Positions 10,130-21,760 of a stretch of DNA of 64,000 nt are shown here, one piece after another (the stretch's first letter is position 1; each line of letters opens with the position of its first letter). This stretch comes from Holothuria scabra. Lineage: Eukaryota > Echinodermata > Holothuroidea > Aspidochirotida > Holothuriidae. Both the position numbers and the translations under genes were made by a program. The notes beneath the pieces are model-generated. The model ran no database searches. It saw nothing but the letters and a program-made list of their open reading frames with translations, and was not told the origin of the DNA. The stretch lies in NCBI GenBank assembly GCA_037179385.1, contig CM074190.1, positions 7,330,284 to 7,394,283 of the forward strand, written 5' to 3'.

Positions 10130-11999
10130 TGAAATGGAGGAAACCCAAATGTATCCTATAAATCCTAAACAGTATTGTTTTCTATGGCGGTTTGCTTAAC
10201 GGATACCTTCAATACAGAAAACTTTTAACAAATTTCTTGAAAACATGCTACAATATAACGACAAAATACTTTAAACCATGAAGGTGATACTTCAGAATGC
10301 TTTGAAAAACGTTTTTTACTTTTCTTTAATTTGGGCGAAAATTTCATGTAAGTATCTCCATTTAGTGCATGTCGTTCTAAACGCATGTGATGAGTCCCTG
10401 TTAACAACCCACAGGTGGCAACGTTGGTGCAGTCAACGAATGAAGACAGAAGTGACCATGTCATTACATGTAAAAATTAAAAGCTTTTAAAAGATCATAT
10501 ATGTGAGTAGAGTGGTCTTCCACGATATGAATAATAAGAAAAAGAACACTCAGTTTATGAGTTTGCCCCTGTAAAAATATCCTTGGCCGTCTTCGCATGC
10601 TATTCGGACACATATATTTATACCGTAATATCCGACACCTGGTTTTTAACATCCACCCCAGATATAAGAAAAATATCACAAAACAGGGGATAAATGAAAC
10701 TAGATAAATGAAACTGGTTTTTACAGTATTTGTATTATCAAACACACCTTAACATGAAGAAAATTTCTCAAGTGGGATGAGCATGAGGGAAATCTCCAAT
10801 TCCCTTAAACTTCTTCTCCAGGACTGCACAGTTCTATGGTGAGTCAATGGAAGTGTCAGTTTGAGGGCAAATTAAGTTGAGCCACCGTCTGTCTTGCATC
10901 GTTGTGGCTTGCTTTTTTTTTTATCTTTTTTATCTTTTTCTCGGGAGCTGTCAAAGAAAGTTTGTATTTAATATTTATAAGGTAATAGTATATAGGCTAC
11001 TTTGTTGATTATCACGAAAATACCTTCTATTGTATAGTTAAACAAATGGTCAAAAGTGGGTTGGAGTAACTGTAATATGACCGTTCACCTTACAGCCTAA
11101 TGGTGCATACATGGCACCTGTCCTATTTTCTCGTGGAACTAGTTACTACCATCTGTCGGCTCGATCTTCGATGACTGCGCACAGTGGGGCCCCTTCCCTT
11201 TGGGCATACGGTGCAGTGGAACTCAATACAGGACTAAGTTCATCTTTCGCCCGAGACGAAGAAACATATCGATCTTGTCATTCAAAAGTCCCAGTGCATA
11301 AAATAAAAATCACTCTTTGGTCTGAAGATCCTTCCTTCCCGTAAATTCGGAAGGAAATTGCTTCAATTCCCCAAAGCTGGTTATAATGTGCTGAACTGCC
11401 ACGTTCGGTGAAACCCAAGGGCATAGAAAAACCAGTCCACCGAAGGTGTAGCTGGAAGTGCCTCTACCATAAAAATTCGGTAAAAGTTGTTTAAACGATT
11501 TTGTGAAGTTTTCTAAAAGAATAAAATCATAGACTAGCTAATACCTATTATTTTACTGCAGTTTTTAAAATCAAAATTAATGTCGACACCACATACTTTA
11601 ATTTCATTATTTTTTTTTTCATTTCAAAGGTTTCATTGAGAAGGTATTCGTAATATTTATCCGTAGTATACATGTCATGAAACACATGAGAGAACACAAG
11701 TTTTTAGCTAGTTTTATCAATCGACTCGAGAGGTCTCAAACGAACTTCAGAAGGGTTATAGGTGTGAAGTCACACAATAAAATATGACTTCGCGTGACTA
11801 TAGCTACCACTCTTTGGCACAAATATCAATCGGCCACTCGGCAAATCTACATGGATCCCTTTGATGCAAATGCCACTAGCCAGTGACTTATTTAGGGAGT
11901 TCCCTCACGCCTTACCCCAGGAATGGTGCTGATTTTTAGTAATAAGCTGAAATAAGTGATTAATATATCGCACATCTTATTTCAAAGGTCTTTTCTTTA
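10130..11999. other. Intergenic, nothing firm
   Basis: Several short open frames on both strands, the most GC-rich at 11111-11344 (+), lack domains and splice context. No repeat family is recognised. Confidence 0.45.
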
Positions 12000-12122
12000 A
12001 GTCCTGCCGACTTTCTGTCAAAGGGCCGTTCGGCGACACCAAACTATAAAATGCTGCCCTAAGAAGCTAAACGTCCACTGAAGGAAAGCACTTGACCAAC
12101 CTCACCGGCGTCTGCGGGGGCA
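12000..12122 (-). repeat. Repeat R2a, inverted copy
   Basis: On the minus strand this matches 26895-27015 plus: GAGGTTGGTCAAGTG, CTTCAGTGGA, then CGCCGAACGGCCCTTTG. Together with R2b nearby it defines a repeat family whose two parts lie in different relative orientation at the two loci. Confidence 0.7.
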
Positions 12123-12139
12123 GCGGGCCATGCCCCCCC

Positions 12140-12290
12140 CCCAATTGATAAGGGAGAAAAATGAGAGAGGGAGAAAAAGGAGGAGGGGGAAAGAAAGGAA
12201 AGGGAAGAAAGTGGAAAGAAGGAAATGAAGAAAAAGAAGTAGGGCAGAAAAGTAATGAAGGTTGGAGCGAGAGGAATGTTGAGGAAATGG
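12140..12290. repeat. Polypurine tract
   Basis: About 150 bp in which the plus strand is almost entirely A and G (GAGAGAGGGAGAAAAAGG and similar). It is preceded by a C run at 12125-12134. Polypurine-polypyrimidine tracts of this length can form triplex DNA. Confidence 0.85.
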
Positions 12291-12404
12291 TAGCAATGAC
12301 GTAAATTACAGAAGAGTACTGCAAACTACCTCTCAATAGACATGGGAAGTGGAGTGAGTATAGGGGCCAGAAAAATTTTCGACTCCGACCACCCTAGCCC
12401 CAAC

Positions 12405-12507
12405 CTATTAAAAATTAGGGGCGATGCGGTTTGTTTAACAAGAAATGTCCTAACTGGCCTAACACTAACAATCGATAATCGATACAATACAATGGCAACA
12501 GCCAATC
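12405..12507 (+). repeat. Repeat R2b, copy 1
   Basis: AATTAGGGGCGATGCG, AACAAGAAATGTCCTAAC and CGATACAATACAATGGCAAC recur with small changes at 27133-27265 in the same orientation. It directly abuts the CACTC foldback element, which seems to have landed at its edge. Confidence 0.7.
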
Positions 12508-12508
12508 A

Positions 12509-12911
12509 CACCCTAAAATCAAAAGAGTGAACTAAGACACTCTTTGATCGAGTGAAAAGTGTAAATTCACTCAACTAGAGTGATAAATCACTCCAAGAGG
12601 AGTGAAGTTCACTCCAAAAGAGTGAAGTTCACTCCAAAAAAGAGTGAAATTCACTCCAAAAAGAGCGAAATTCACTAGAGGAAGAGGCAAAATTCACTCT
12701 GCCACGAGTGCCTGCAATGATCGCTCTTTTTTTTAAGGGCGATCACTGTGGGCACTCCATCAAGAGTGAAACTTCGCTCGTTTTAAGGGAATTTCACTCT
12801 TTTTGGAGTGAACTTCACGCCTCTTGGAGTGAATTATCACTCTAATGGAGTGAATTTACACTTTTCACTCGATCAAAGAGTGACTAAGTTCACTCTTTTG
12901 ATTGTAGAGTG
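12509..12911. mobile_element. CACTC foldback MITE, 403 bp
   Basis: This is almost entirely one long imperfect palindrome. The left arm starts CACCCTAAAATCAAAAGAGTG and the right arm, reverse complemented, starts CACTCTACAATCAAAAGAGTG. Both continue with CACTCTTTGATCGAGTG and repeated TCACTCCAAAAGAGTGAA units. The centre lies near GATCGCTCTTTT at ~12720-12735. No coding sequence. I could not identify a convincing target duplication. A degenerate copy is at 9141-9422. Confidence 0.85.
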
Positions 12912-14279
12912 CAAGACACACCTTGCTAGCCAGTAAGCATCTATCCAAAAATTAAGGCGCAAAGTGTAATTTAAACTGCTAAATCCAGCGACCTTGAAAG
13001 CATCTTTTACTAAAAATTTACTAAAACTTTGGTGTACGCTGCGAGCTTACTAATGATGTCTCGCCCCCATTAGCTTTTTTTTATATTTTATGTTTATTTT
13101 TACAGTTTCGCAGTGTTTCCCTACTTGTACACGGTTAACAGGCCTGGGAGATGCCTTTTCCAGCGATCGGAGAGGCATTTTAGACCAAAACTTTCTTGCG
13201 CTCCGTGCAAACCCAATTATTTGCCAGCGAAAGGTGCGCATTTGATTTCAATGAGGTTACTCGGGGGAAATAGTTCAAAAACTACATCTCCTTAAGCATT
13301 CAAAACATCGCATAAATATGCACTAAATCATGTATTTTCACATTAAAAAACTAAAAAGCTTCAAATTGTGGGAGGGGGTACACCCACCTCCCACACACCC
13401 CTCCCGCGCAAGCGCGCCAGGTCGATTCGCTCCCTCGCATCAGTTTTGCCTACCCCCCCCCCCCCATCAATGAAGAAAGGTCTAGCCGCGCCCTTTGCTC
13501 ACGGCCCTCAGACGATTTACATCATTGGTCTATCATGTATGACTCCATTCTAGACAGTGTGGGAAAAAACAGATACTAGACATGATGTTTTCCAAAAGGC
13601 CGACAAAACGAGGCCCTCATATCATTTACATCAAGAATTAGCAGTAACATTCTCCTGACATTAAACAGTCACATATGCAGTGCTGGATCGCATGTTAGGA
13701 CATCTTCGCCAAAGGTCGGTCTTCACAGAACATACAACGATCCTACCCATAATGAAAAATCCTGGATTTGCTACTGCTATCAGCTACGACTTGTATAACT
13801 AAGATGATCTTTCAAGGTTCTCGAGATACACCTCTTCAAAGTTTGAATGTTTTCGAAGCAACTTTCGCGCAGTGTTTACACTTCTTTTGTTTACATTATA
13901 TTATCTCTTCATTACTACTGAGATAGTTTATGGTTTGGTAATTGATACTGATGATTTCCAAGGATACAATTGAAATTTTCAAAATAAAGATTGTAAAAAA
14001 CAAAGGATAACATTAGCCATGTGTGGTATGTCCCTCTCATGAAATCATAAGATTTGCATATTGAGCTCATATTGGTAAATGTTGAAGTGCAAATCAGAAA
14101 TTATCCTGTGAAATGATCAGTTTTTGATGGATTTTAATGGAATTGCAGCTAACTTCTCTGGGTTTTTTTTAAATATCTTTTACATTGAGTATTTAATTTG
14201 TCATTTTCATGTCACACAACCTTTAAGCATGGAGATCAATCTTACAAAAAGCACGTGACCTTATGTTACATAATTGTCG
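12912..14279. other. Intergenic; poly-C run
   Basis: A run of 13 C lies at 13453-13465. Otherwise there is no recognisable gene or repeat. Confidence 0.5.
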
Positions 14280-14855
14280 GTTCCAATGCCATTGGCCTGA
14301 CAAATCCGACATTCGCAAAGATTTTTCCTCCCGTAAATAGGCCTTCAAATGATCGGAAGCAAGATACCCAGGTTTAGTAGAATAGTATACGCGTCAGTGG
14401 ATATTATGCCTTTAGGCATTCGACGATCATTGAGGCCTATGAAAATATCATTATGTAAAGTTTTCTGTAGGCCTGGATTGTTGGTAGATCGCGGGCTGAA
14501 ATCTGCTCTACAGGGAGATCTACATCCAGACACCCTGGCCGCAACTCGGAACATCTAATTGTGAGATACTGTTGGTATTGTGAATGGATCGATTGATTGA
14601 TTGATTATCAACTTGTACACACGTAGATATTGTAACACCAAATATTTCCTTCTTCTTGTAATATAACTGATCCATTGCATTTAGTTAAGTTTCACAGCGG
14701 AATGTACATGATTTTAGGCTATACCGGTTGTCGCATTTACGATGTCTTCTTGAATAGAAATACCTCCCTTCGAAGTTAAGAAAGAAAGAAAAAGGACTAC
14801 ATCCTTTTGCCCTTTTTCCATGAAGAGAGGAGGATATCTCTCACATAGCTTATCT

Positions 14856-14930
<75 letters not shown>

Positions 14931-15071
14931 ATTAGTTAGTTAGTTAGATGTAGGTTGTCGATCCTGTGAGCAGTGAACAATCCTCCTCCCTGAAAATGTT
15001 GGGGAAAAATATGTTGTTATGCCCCCACTAATTCAGGCAGATTGAAAATTAGGTAGAATAAACAAAATAAA
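14280..15071 (+). repeat. Tandem duplication, copy 1 (792 bp)
   Basis: The unit runs from GTTCCAATGCCATTGGCC to AACAAAATAAAG. The next copy follows with no spacer, offset exactly 792 bp. Differences between copies are a few single-base changes (for example CACAGCGG/CACAGTGG), one extra GATT unit, and the length of the internal TTAG array. The unit holds overlapping 69-codon frames on both strands (14345-14558), identical in both copies, with no recognisable domain. Confidence 0.95.
14856..14948. repeat. (TTAG)n microsatellite, long allele
   Basis: About 23 TTAG units with one TTAA interruption near the end. It lies inside tandem copy 1 and is longer than the equivalent array in copy 2. Confidence 0.95.
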
Positions 15072-15651
15072 GTTCCAATGCCATTGGCCTGACAAATCCG
15101 ACATTCGCAAAGATTTTTCCTCCCGTAAATAGGCCTTCAAATGATCGGAAGCAAGATACCCAGGTTTAGTAGAATAGTATACGCGTCAGTGGATATTATG
15201 CCTTTAGGCATTCGACGATCATTGAGGCCTATGAAAATATCATTATGTAAAGTTTTCTGTAGGCCTGGATTGTTGGTAGATCGCGGGCTGAAATCTGCTC
15301 TACAGGGAGATCTACATCCAGACACCCTGGCCGCAACTCGGAACATCTAATTGTGAGATACTGTTGGTATTGTGAATGGATCGATTGATTGATTGATTGA
15401 TTATCAAATTGTACACACGTAGATATTGTAACACTAAATATTTCCTTCTTCTTGTAATATAACTGATCCATTGCATTTAGTTAAGTTTCACAGTGGAATG
15501 TACATGATTTTAGGCTATACCGGTTGTCGCATTTATGATGTCTTCTTGAATAGAAATACCTCCCTTCGAAGTTAAGAAAGAAAGAAAAAGGACTACATCC
15601 TTTTGCCCTTTTTCCATGAAGAGACGAGGATATCTCTCACATAGCTTATCT

Positions 15652-15682
<31 letters not shown>

Positions 15683-15824
15683 ATTAGTTAGTTAGTTAGA
15701 TGTAGGTTGTCGATCCTGTGAGCAGTGAACAATCCTCCTCCCTGAAAATGTTGGGGAAAAATATGTTGTTATGCCCCCACTAATTCAGGCAGATTAAAAA
15801 TTAGGTAGAATAAACAAAATAAAG
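15072..15824 (+). repeat. Tandem duplication, copy 2 (753 bp)
   Basis: Nearly identical to 14280-15071, shorter mainly because its TTAG array is 48 instead of 93 bp. It ends at AACAAAATAAAG, after which unique sequence starts (TAATGTGGTACAG). Confidence 0.95.
15652..15699. repeat. (TTAG)n microsatellite, short allele
   Basis: Twelve TTAG units with the same TTAA interruption as the array in copy 1, so the arrays were duplicated and then diverged in length. Confidence 0.95.
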
Positions 15825-17834
15825 TAATGTGGTACAGATGACTCGGAACCTTGTTAGGAATTCGAGAAACGTCTATTTGAGACCTATTGGTGAATGTATT
15901 CCCTCAGTACTGAGATGTAATGATCATGAATATTAGCCACTCAATTTCAAACGAAACATTGTACAAAAATTTAAGCAGACGTTCTCAAAAGTTTCCGGTA
16001 AATGCTCCCAACAAAAAGATGAAAAAAACGGGTTAACTTAAGTCATCTTTGGAATATTCCCTTAGCAGTATTAACAACTTATTAAACTCTTCTTACAAAA
16101 GATTTTTGAAATACAGTCAGTTGAGAATACTGGACGCTATATCACCTAATAATTGTAACGAAATTCTTTGTTAGTTCCATTAATCAACACTTAAAGGGCA
16201 GGAGCAGTCATCCCGAATTGAAGTAGTGTAGTAGACTGTCCAGTCTCATGGTTGGCTGTGGGGAGTCATGTGACAAATTTTTGTCTTCAAATTTGAAATT
16301 TACTGGAAATAACTGCTTGGTTTGCCTTGAATATGCAATAGTTTAGTCATAAAATGTAATGAAAGATTCTTTGAAGGGAAGTAAGATGAAAATTGTGCTA
16401 TTTAGCTGTTTCTTCAAAATGAGTTTGTGGGGACTGCTCTTTGCCTTTAAAAACAACAATATAGGTACACTCTTTTCAAATGGTAATTACAAAGTTAGAA
16501 CAAAGAGTTCTCGCACGTTTTTGTTCAATGGCATTTTAGTACGACCAAAATACTTTATTATGTTTGCTACCAGAAATTTCTCCAGTCCAGTTACTACTTT
16601 TATCTATGATGTTTCATACTCACCTGTTTTTCTGCTTTTCCGTCGTTTATAATGTAGTCCTTAATGGTCCGTGCTACCAGAAAACCTTTCCAAAGGCCAA
16701 TTACGAGGAGATTATGGACACAAAATAAGTAAATGTTCCTATTAATACGTTGTAAAATAGTAAAAGAGAAATCTGTGCTACTTAACAGGAAATTAGTGAT
16801 GACTCTCTGTGGACGACAGTTGTTTTATGACGCTTGCTATAAACAAACCCAAACGGGCTCCACAAATTAATTGATCACTGGGATAACTACATGTTTTGCG
16901 TTTTGGACTAAAAGTATTTTATATCAAGGAGGTCTGATTACCACTCTGTTCACATTCAGGACTTTGAGCATGTGTTTGAGAGGAAGAAATAAATTCTCTT
17001 CCAAATGTCATAAAAAGAATTACTCTCCTGGGTCGAATCGTTAAAATTTCATCAGAAAGCTTCGAGTCGATAAATTGAAGACCTAATTGTCAACACTGCC
17101 CAGAAAGACATTCCCGCCAGTAAGTACGATAATGAAGCGGGAGGATTATATTTCCGAGCCACCCAGCTTCCCAGTATAAATGAACAGTGGTTTGCCTCGG
17201 TGTGGAAACCAAATTGTATACAATACGGCACGAAATTCCAAATGAACGGACTACATAAACGTTATTTTATCCAATAAAGTTTAAAGACGAGGTTCTAGCT
17301 CTTAGTCAGTTAGTTCTAAGATTTTGGCGCTTCCAATAAGGATGACGTTACACTTAAAGTGAACTAGTATTGGCTCATTTGGTGTTCATACTAATTGAAA
17401 GTGAAAGCGTAATTGTCAAATAAGATTATGTTTATGGTAAGCATAGTAATGTTAAGATTCTATGGGATATATAGTCAACACAGCCATTATTCAAGGAAAA
17501 TTAAAAGATTAAACAATATAAGTTCCTTCCGCTTGTAAAACTTTGAGAAATGGATCAAATTTAAAGAGCACTGGAACCTTGAGAAATGATAGCTAACTGT
17601 TTGTGAGAGCAAACATGCTATATAATCATTCCGCTACATCTTTCATGTTTTCCTCGAAAACATTGCCGCCAGCAAGGGTAAACATAATCGCTCAACGTCG
17701 CAATTCAGTGATAAATAATAACGGAATCCCAGGAAATGAGAAAGTTTATACTATACTTCCACATTTTTACGACAAGGGCTATAGCTTCATCCGTTGCTCT
17801 TACGGGCTAATAACATACCTTATATATCGATCAT
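15825..17834. other. Intergenic, nothing recognised
   Basis: No repeat family member, no splice-supported exon. Open frames at 16359-16652 and 17603-17878 (+) have no domain signature. Confidence 0.5.
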
Positions 17835-17883
17835 TTAAAGGGACAATCCTCTCGTCCCAAACAACACTTCTAGTATAGGGTAA

Positions 17884-19191
17884 AGCCCGGTACACACCGC
17901 CACGACTACCTACGACGCGATAAAACTTCACCTGTCGTAGACAATCTGCATAAATCGTAGACATTCTGGCGCCTTCCTAAACCCACGAAAATACCATGTC
18001 ACACCGCTCCGACACTAATCGATGGAGCGACGCTGAACGTGGCGCGCCATCAATCAGGCTATTCCAGGTTTGAGATTTAGGCCCTACAATAAATTTGAAA
18101 TGGTTCATTTTTTGGCCTCTGTGTCGCAATTAAGAAATTATTGGCATGTACAGGCTCTAAAGTAGGCATTTTACACTGTCCAAAGTTTCCGTATCGTGTC
18201 CTTTAAAAGATTGAACTCGGTATATGAATTAGTAAGTTAGATGGGCTTTAACGGCTCAGTTTCTAACCGAATTGTCAAAGTCGGGCTGGCCACGGCCTTT
18301 TTTCCAGTTGTGGCTCATTGACTTGCTTCTCTTAAGGGCTGTGATTTCCCTGGGACGTAGGCTGGAGGAGGGGGTGCGTGCGGACGCACCTCCCCGCACC
18401 AGCTGGAGTTCCGCTCAAAATGAGGCAAAAGAATTCTTCAAAAAACATAAGGCGAAAAAAGAAGCTCAAGAAGACTACGGTGCTACTCCCTGACCAGGGA
18501 GGTGGTAGGACCTCTAACACCTCCCTGCTCTGACCGCCGTCTCCACCCAGCACGCTTGTGCCTACATGCAAGAGGATGAATACAAGTCGGCTATTGCAGA
18601 TTTATCTGCCAGCCTTCGTAGGCGAACGAATGTCTTACAAAGGTATTAACACTTGTTATTTTGAAAATAAATATAGAAAGAAAAATATTCCCCTTAAAAA
18701 GGAAGTAATTTCTAATTGGCTCGGTATTCTAGGCCTACGTAAATGCTTGAACATGAACGCACAATGACTGGTTTGAAGTTAACGGACTTGTTCCTTCTTT
18801 TTCTGTGCAAAGTATCTTCAAGTGACGCACTTTTATAAGTGCGTTCGTTTTCCGAGCACGCAGAAGTTTGCATCAACTAAAATCCTGATAATACCTGCTC
18901 TCGGTGTTGCGCAATAAAAACATGCCGTAACTGGAACTGTGTACCATGGGTGAATGCTGCGCTCTGATCGGACAAACCGCATGAGGCCTGTTTGTCGCGC
19001 CGAAGACGAGTTCACACCAACACAACGAGTACCGCCTAGACCCGACTACGATTGAACATGTTTAATCTTGCCGACGGCATACGACCCGACGGAATCGTAG
19101 TCGTGGGAGTGTTCACACCGCCCATACCCCAGCCGACGCGTTAGGTGGTTGCCGTCATGTCTTGGGTCGTCGTGGCGGTGTGAACCGGGCT
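17884..19191. mobile_element. PIF/Harbinger-like non-autonomous element
   Basis: The terminal inverted repeats AGCCCGGTACACACCGCCAC (17884 on) and, reverse complemented from 19191, AGCCCGGTTCACACCGCCAC differ at one position in 20 and stay similar inward. The element is flanked by TAA on both sides (17881-17883 and 19192-19194). A 3-bp TWA duplication is typical of PIF/Harbinger. The subterminal regions are rich in GACGAC and CGTAGTCG motifs. The interior includes a SINE fragment (18236-18345) and no transposase. Confidence 0.8.
18236..18345 (-). mobile_element. SINE 3' fragment inside the Harbinger-like element
   Basis: GATGGGCTTTAACGGCTCAG, TTTCTAACCGAATTG and TTCCAGTTGTGGCTCATTG match the SINE body and tail. 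The tRNA-like head is absent. Confidence 0.75.
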
Positions 19192-19465
19192 TAACAGAAA
19201 CCTCACAATTTGTTCAGCTTTGTGATTGACTGCTAATTCAAACAATGCAGAGTATGAAAACTTATATTACACAGCACGAACTGTTCTGATAGTGTTTTGA
19301 TTATACACATTGAGCTTTCTATATTCACCCTGAAGCAATAAAATGAGATTGTGTCTGGATGAGGGTGAATTTCAGACAATTGTGGGAGGGGCTTAATTAA
19401 GAAGGTTAGGAGAATTGGTACTGTTTGGGATGAGAAAATTGGGCCTTTAGTTTCATTGCTAATAA

Positions 19466-19605
19466 GAGTGTTTTCACTGACATCACTAAACCTGCCCCTT
19501 TTGACGGCCAAAAGATAGTGTAGTAAGCTAATTAGCTAGCTGAAAAGGCAGCTGACTATACCGACGTGTGACTTTTGCATTTAAACACTGTCGGTTTTTG
19601 CACCA
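19466..19605 (+). repeat. Repeat R3, copy 1
   Basis: GTGTTTTCACTGACATC, GCCCCTTTTG, TAGCTAGCTGA and GTGTGACTTTTGCA recur in the same order at 55717-55860. It lies immediately after the M1 element here. Class unknown. Confidence 0.6.
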
Positions 19606-20107
19606 ATTGGTTAAAAACTTCGCCGTCAGGCCCTTTTACTAGTAAACTAACATGTTCATACAGGCCAAACATAAAAAACCACAATCTCACCGTGAGCTTA
19701 CATTCTAAACCTACATTCAACGTTATACTGCCTTTGTTTCTAAAACATGAAACCTAAGTATCAAAACTTCAAATTCAACTTAAAAGGTCCAAAGGTTGTC
19801 CTTCTCCCCCGTGCGAAAGCCATTTTGACGGATTTTTTTTTTTTACATGTCTACGACACGATTGAACCACCACATAACACTGGTGTATAAGAGATACTGG
19901 AGAAAATCCTTAACATTTTAATTATTGTGTGCCTTTGTTAAGAGGTTACTGCAGTATCACAACAAAAGCTATACAGCATACGTCTCTAAATTTCTTTCCA
20001 CCTTAGAAACTCAATTCCTTACAAGACATCCATGATCAATATGGCTAAAGGACCCACATGCAATAGGTACATCTTTCCGTATTCGAAATGTTTGAGCTGA
20101 AGCAAAG
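19606..20107. other. Intergenic, nothing recognised
   Basis: AT-rich spacer between repeats R3 and R1. Confidence 0.5.
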
Positions 20108-20610
20108 TTAAAGGAGAATTTTACGCAAAATAAATTAATTTTCAGATGTGAAAGAGGAACCAAATCTACACATTGTTGTGAAATTTCCATTCAAATCAGA
20201 CATGTATTTCTCCAGATATCAGTAAATTAAGTTACTAGATTTGTGTTTCTAGAGTGGTTTTGAGTCCTGCAGAGGTTTTATCACTTCCTCACAATCACAA
20301 AGAATGTTTTGTTTCGCTTTGTTTTTTCACAATGTTGTGTTGACCTTAAACTTGATGGAATAAGACCTGCCTGTGGAGAATGCAAAGTTTGTTACTGTTT
20401 GTACTGTAAGACTGTTCATTAATGTGAGGATATGATGTCATATGTGCATAATGTGCTTGCTTCAAACTCACTTCTTCTTGAAAATGTGACAATTTTATCT
20501 GCTCATATCGTGAGAACCGCACATTCGATTTCAGTGTAAATTTCGCCAAAATGCTAAAAATAAGAAACCTTTTATAATATCAACACACTTGATATGACCT
20601 GAAAGCGTTC
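20108..20610 (+). repeat. Repeat R1, copy 2
   Basis: It starts GTTAAAGGAGAATTTTACGC and shares with copies 1 and 3 the blocks GATGTGAAAGAGGAACCAAA, CCAGATATCAGTAAAT and TTCACTTCTTCTTGAAAATG-like sequence. Any peptide similarity between copies simply reflects the DNA similarity. Confidence 0.75.
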
Positions 20611-21569
20611 TTTTTGTCTCTGAAAAACTGGCTCGATATGACCTAAATGACCAATAGGTCTATCTTTTCTTGTTTGTAATATTTCGCAGTCTAATATAAT
20701 TTATGAAATATTGAAATTCTGTAGCGATGATTGAGTAAATAATATTTTTATCAGAATCTGCAGCCACAGGTTTCTCCATGGTAACCGAGCGCCGTGTAAA
20801 TTGAAAGGTTCCGGTCTGACCTAAAATATCAAATTAGATTTTTAGAGATTAAGATTAGCTTAACACAAAATATCAGCCGTTGAATCAAGTAGGCGTATTC
20901 CTGGTTTTAAAGAAAGCCATACGAAGAAGAAATGGTGATTATATGTAAATATGTATTTCTTCCTATACGAGAAGTTTTGAGTAATGTTTAAACCATTCCA
21001 ATCTATACCCTCAATAAGGTTCAGAAACAATGTTCATTCCCTTTCTAAGTTGCCAGTCGAGAAGAACTTCCTGCAGTCCCCTAATAGACACTTAACCAAC
21101 AAAGATAGTACACCAATCAACCAATGCCGAGCTTTCGATTCAGTGAACGTGGACTTCGTTCTAGTTAACCAGCTTGCCTTCTTGAACGTGTCCACTGCTA
21201 TGGTACGTCGACTGTAAAAGCCTGTTTCGATTTCCCTGTGCAAGGGTCGACGTGGACGAGTCGTATTAAAATGGCGAATTTACAGCTTAGCCTTGTGTAA
21301 TTTTTCTAAATTTCTTCAACGATGTAAATGCATGTCTACTACACGAACGCTAGTTAAGTTGTTGGTATGTTTTCATGGAGAACACAGTATATTTCAACTT
21401 CGAATATCCGCCTGTTGAAGTTGCAAGAAAACGTCCAAAATAATGCATATTCCCCAATGAATCATCAATCTCATATACATTTTAGGTAAAAAGTGACCGC
21501 ATTTGGGCAAAACAGATTACGAGGAGGGAAACTAGCATGCATTCTTGCCACTTAATCCATTTTCAGAAA
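20611..21569. other. Intergenic, nothing recognised
   Basis: Overlapping short frames on both strands near 21.0-21.2 kb have no domain. A near X-box (TTTCTCCATGGTAACC) lies at about 20772. Confidence 0.45.
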
Positions 21570-21760
21570 TTCTGTGACGTCACACATGTGAACGTTCGCT
21601 GCAGTTTGGAGCGAACGTCAAAACCGCGGTGGACACGTTCTCGATTTGGCTAGTGGACGAGGGAGACGACGTGACGCATGCGCAGAGACTGAAATTGACG
21701 AAACCTCGTAGCAGTCGACTGGGTTAACGCGCAAATCGAAAGCTCCCTAATATCATTGCA
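21570..21760. promoter_or_regulatory. CpG-rich, promoter-like block
   Basis: A locally CpG-dense stretch with a perfect CRE (TGACGTCA, 21575-21582), an imperfect hairpin AACGTTCGCT...AGCGAACGT (about 21592-21619) and GACGCATGCGCAGAG (21674-21688), close to an NRF1 site. These are typical of unmethylated animal promoters, but no first exon or TATA box can be assigned on either strand. It could also be the remnant of a GC-rich repeat. Confidence 0.25.

Larger units (their letters stand above)
17835..19450 (-). mobile_element. TTAA MITE M1, interrupted copy
   Basis: The left piece 17835-17883 (TTAAAGGGACAATCCTCTCG, then CCCAAACAACACTTC) and the right piece 19192-19450 (ATTGACTGCTAATTCAAACA through GTTTGGGATGAG to GGGCCTTTAG) together match the minus orientation of the M1 element at 62129-62432. 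The join falls inside M1, where intact copies read AGGGTAGTAGAAAC. A 1308-bp element is inserted there. The right target site reads TTAG instead of TTAA. Confidence 0.85.

Noticed and set aside
14345..15350. 69-codon frames conserved between the two tandem copies on both strands
   Set aside because: The copies are nearly identical DNA, so frame conservation carries no information about coding.
3193..20549. Conserved peptide between R1 copies 1 and 2 (minus strand, RYEQ...SHFQ)
   Set aside because: It tracks the DNA similarity of the repeat, and copy 3 has a stop in the same frame.
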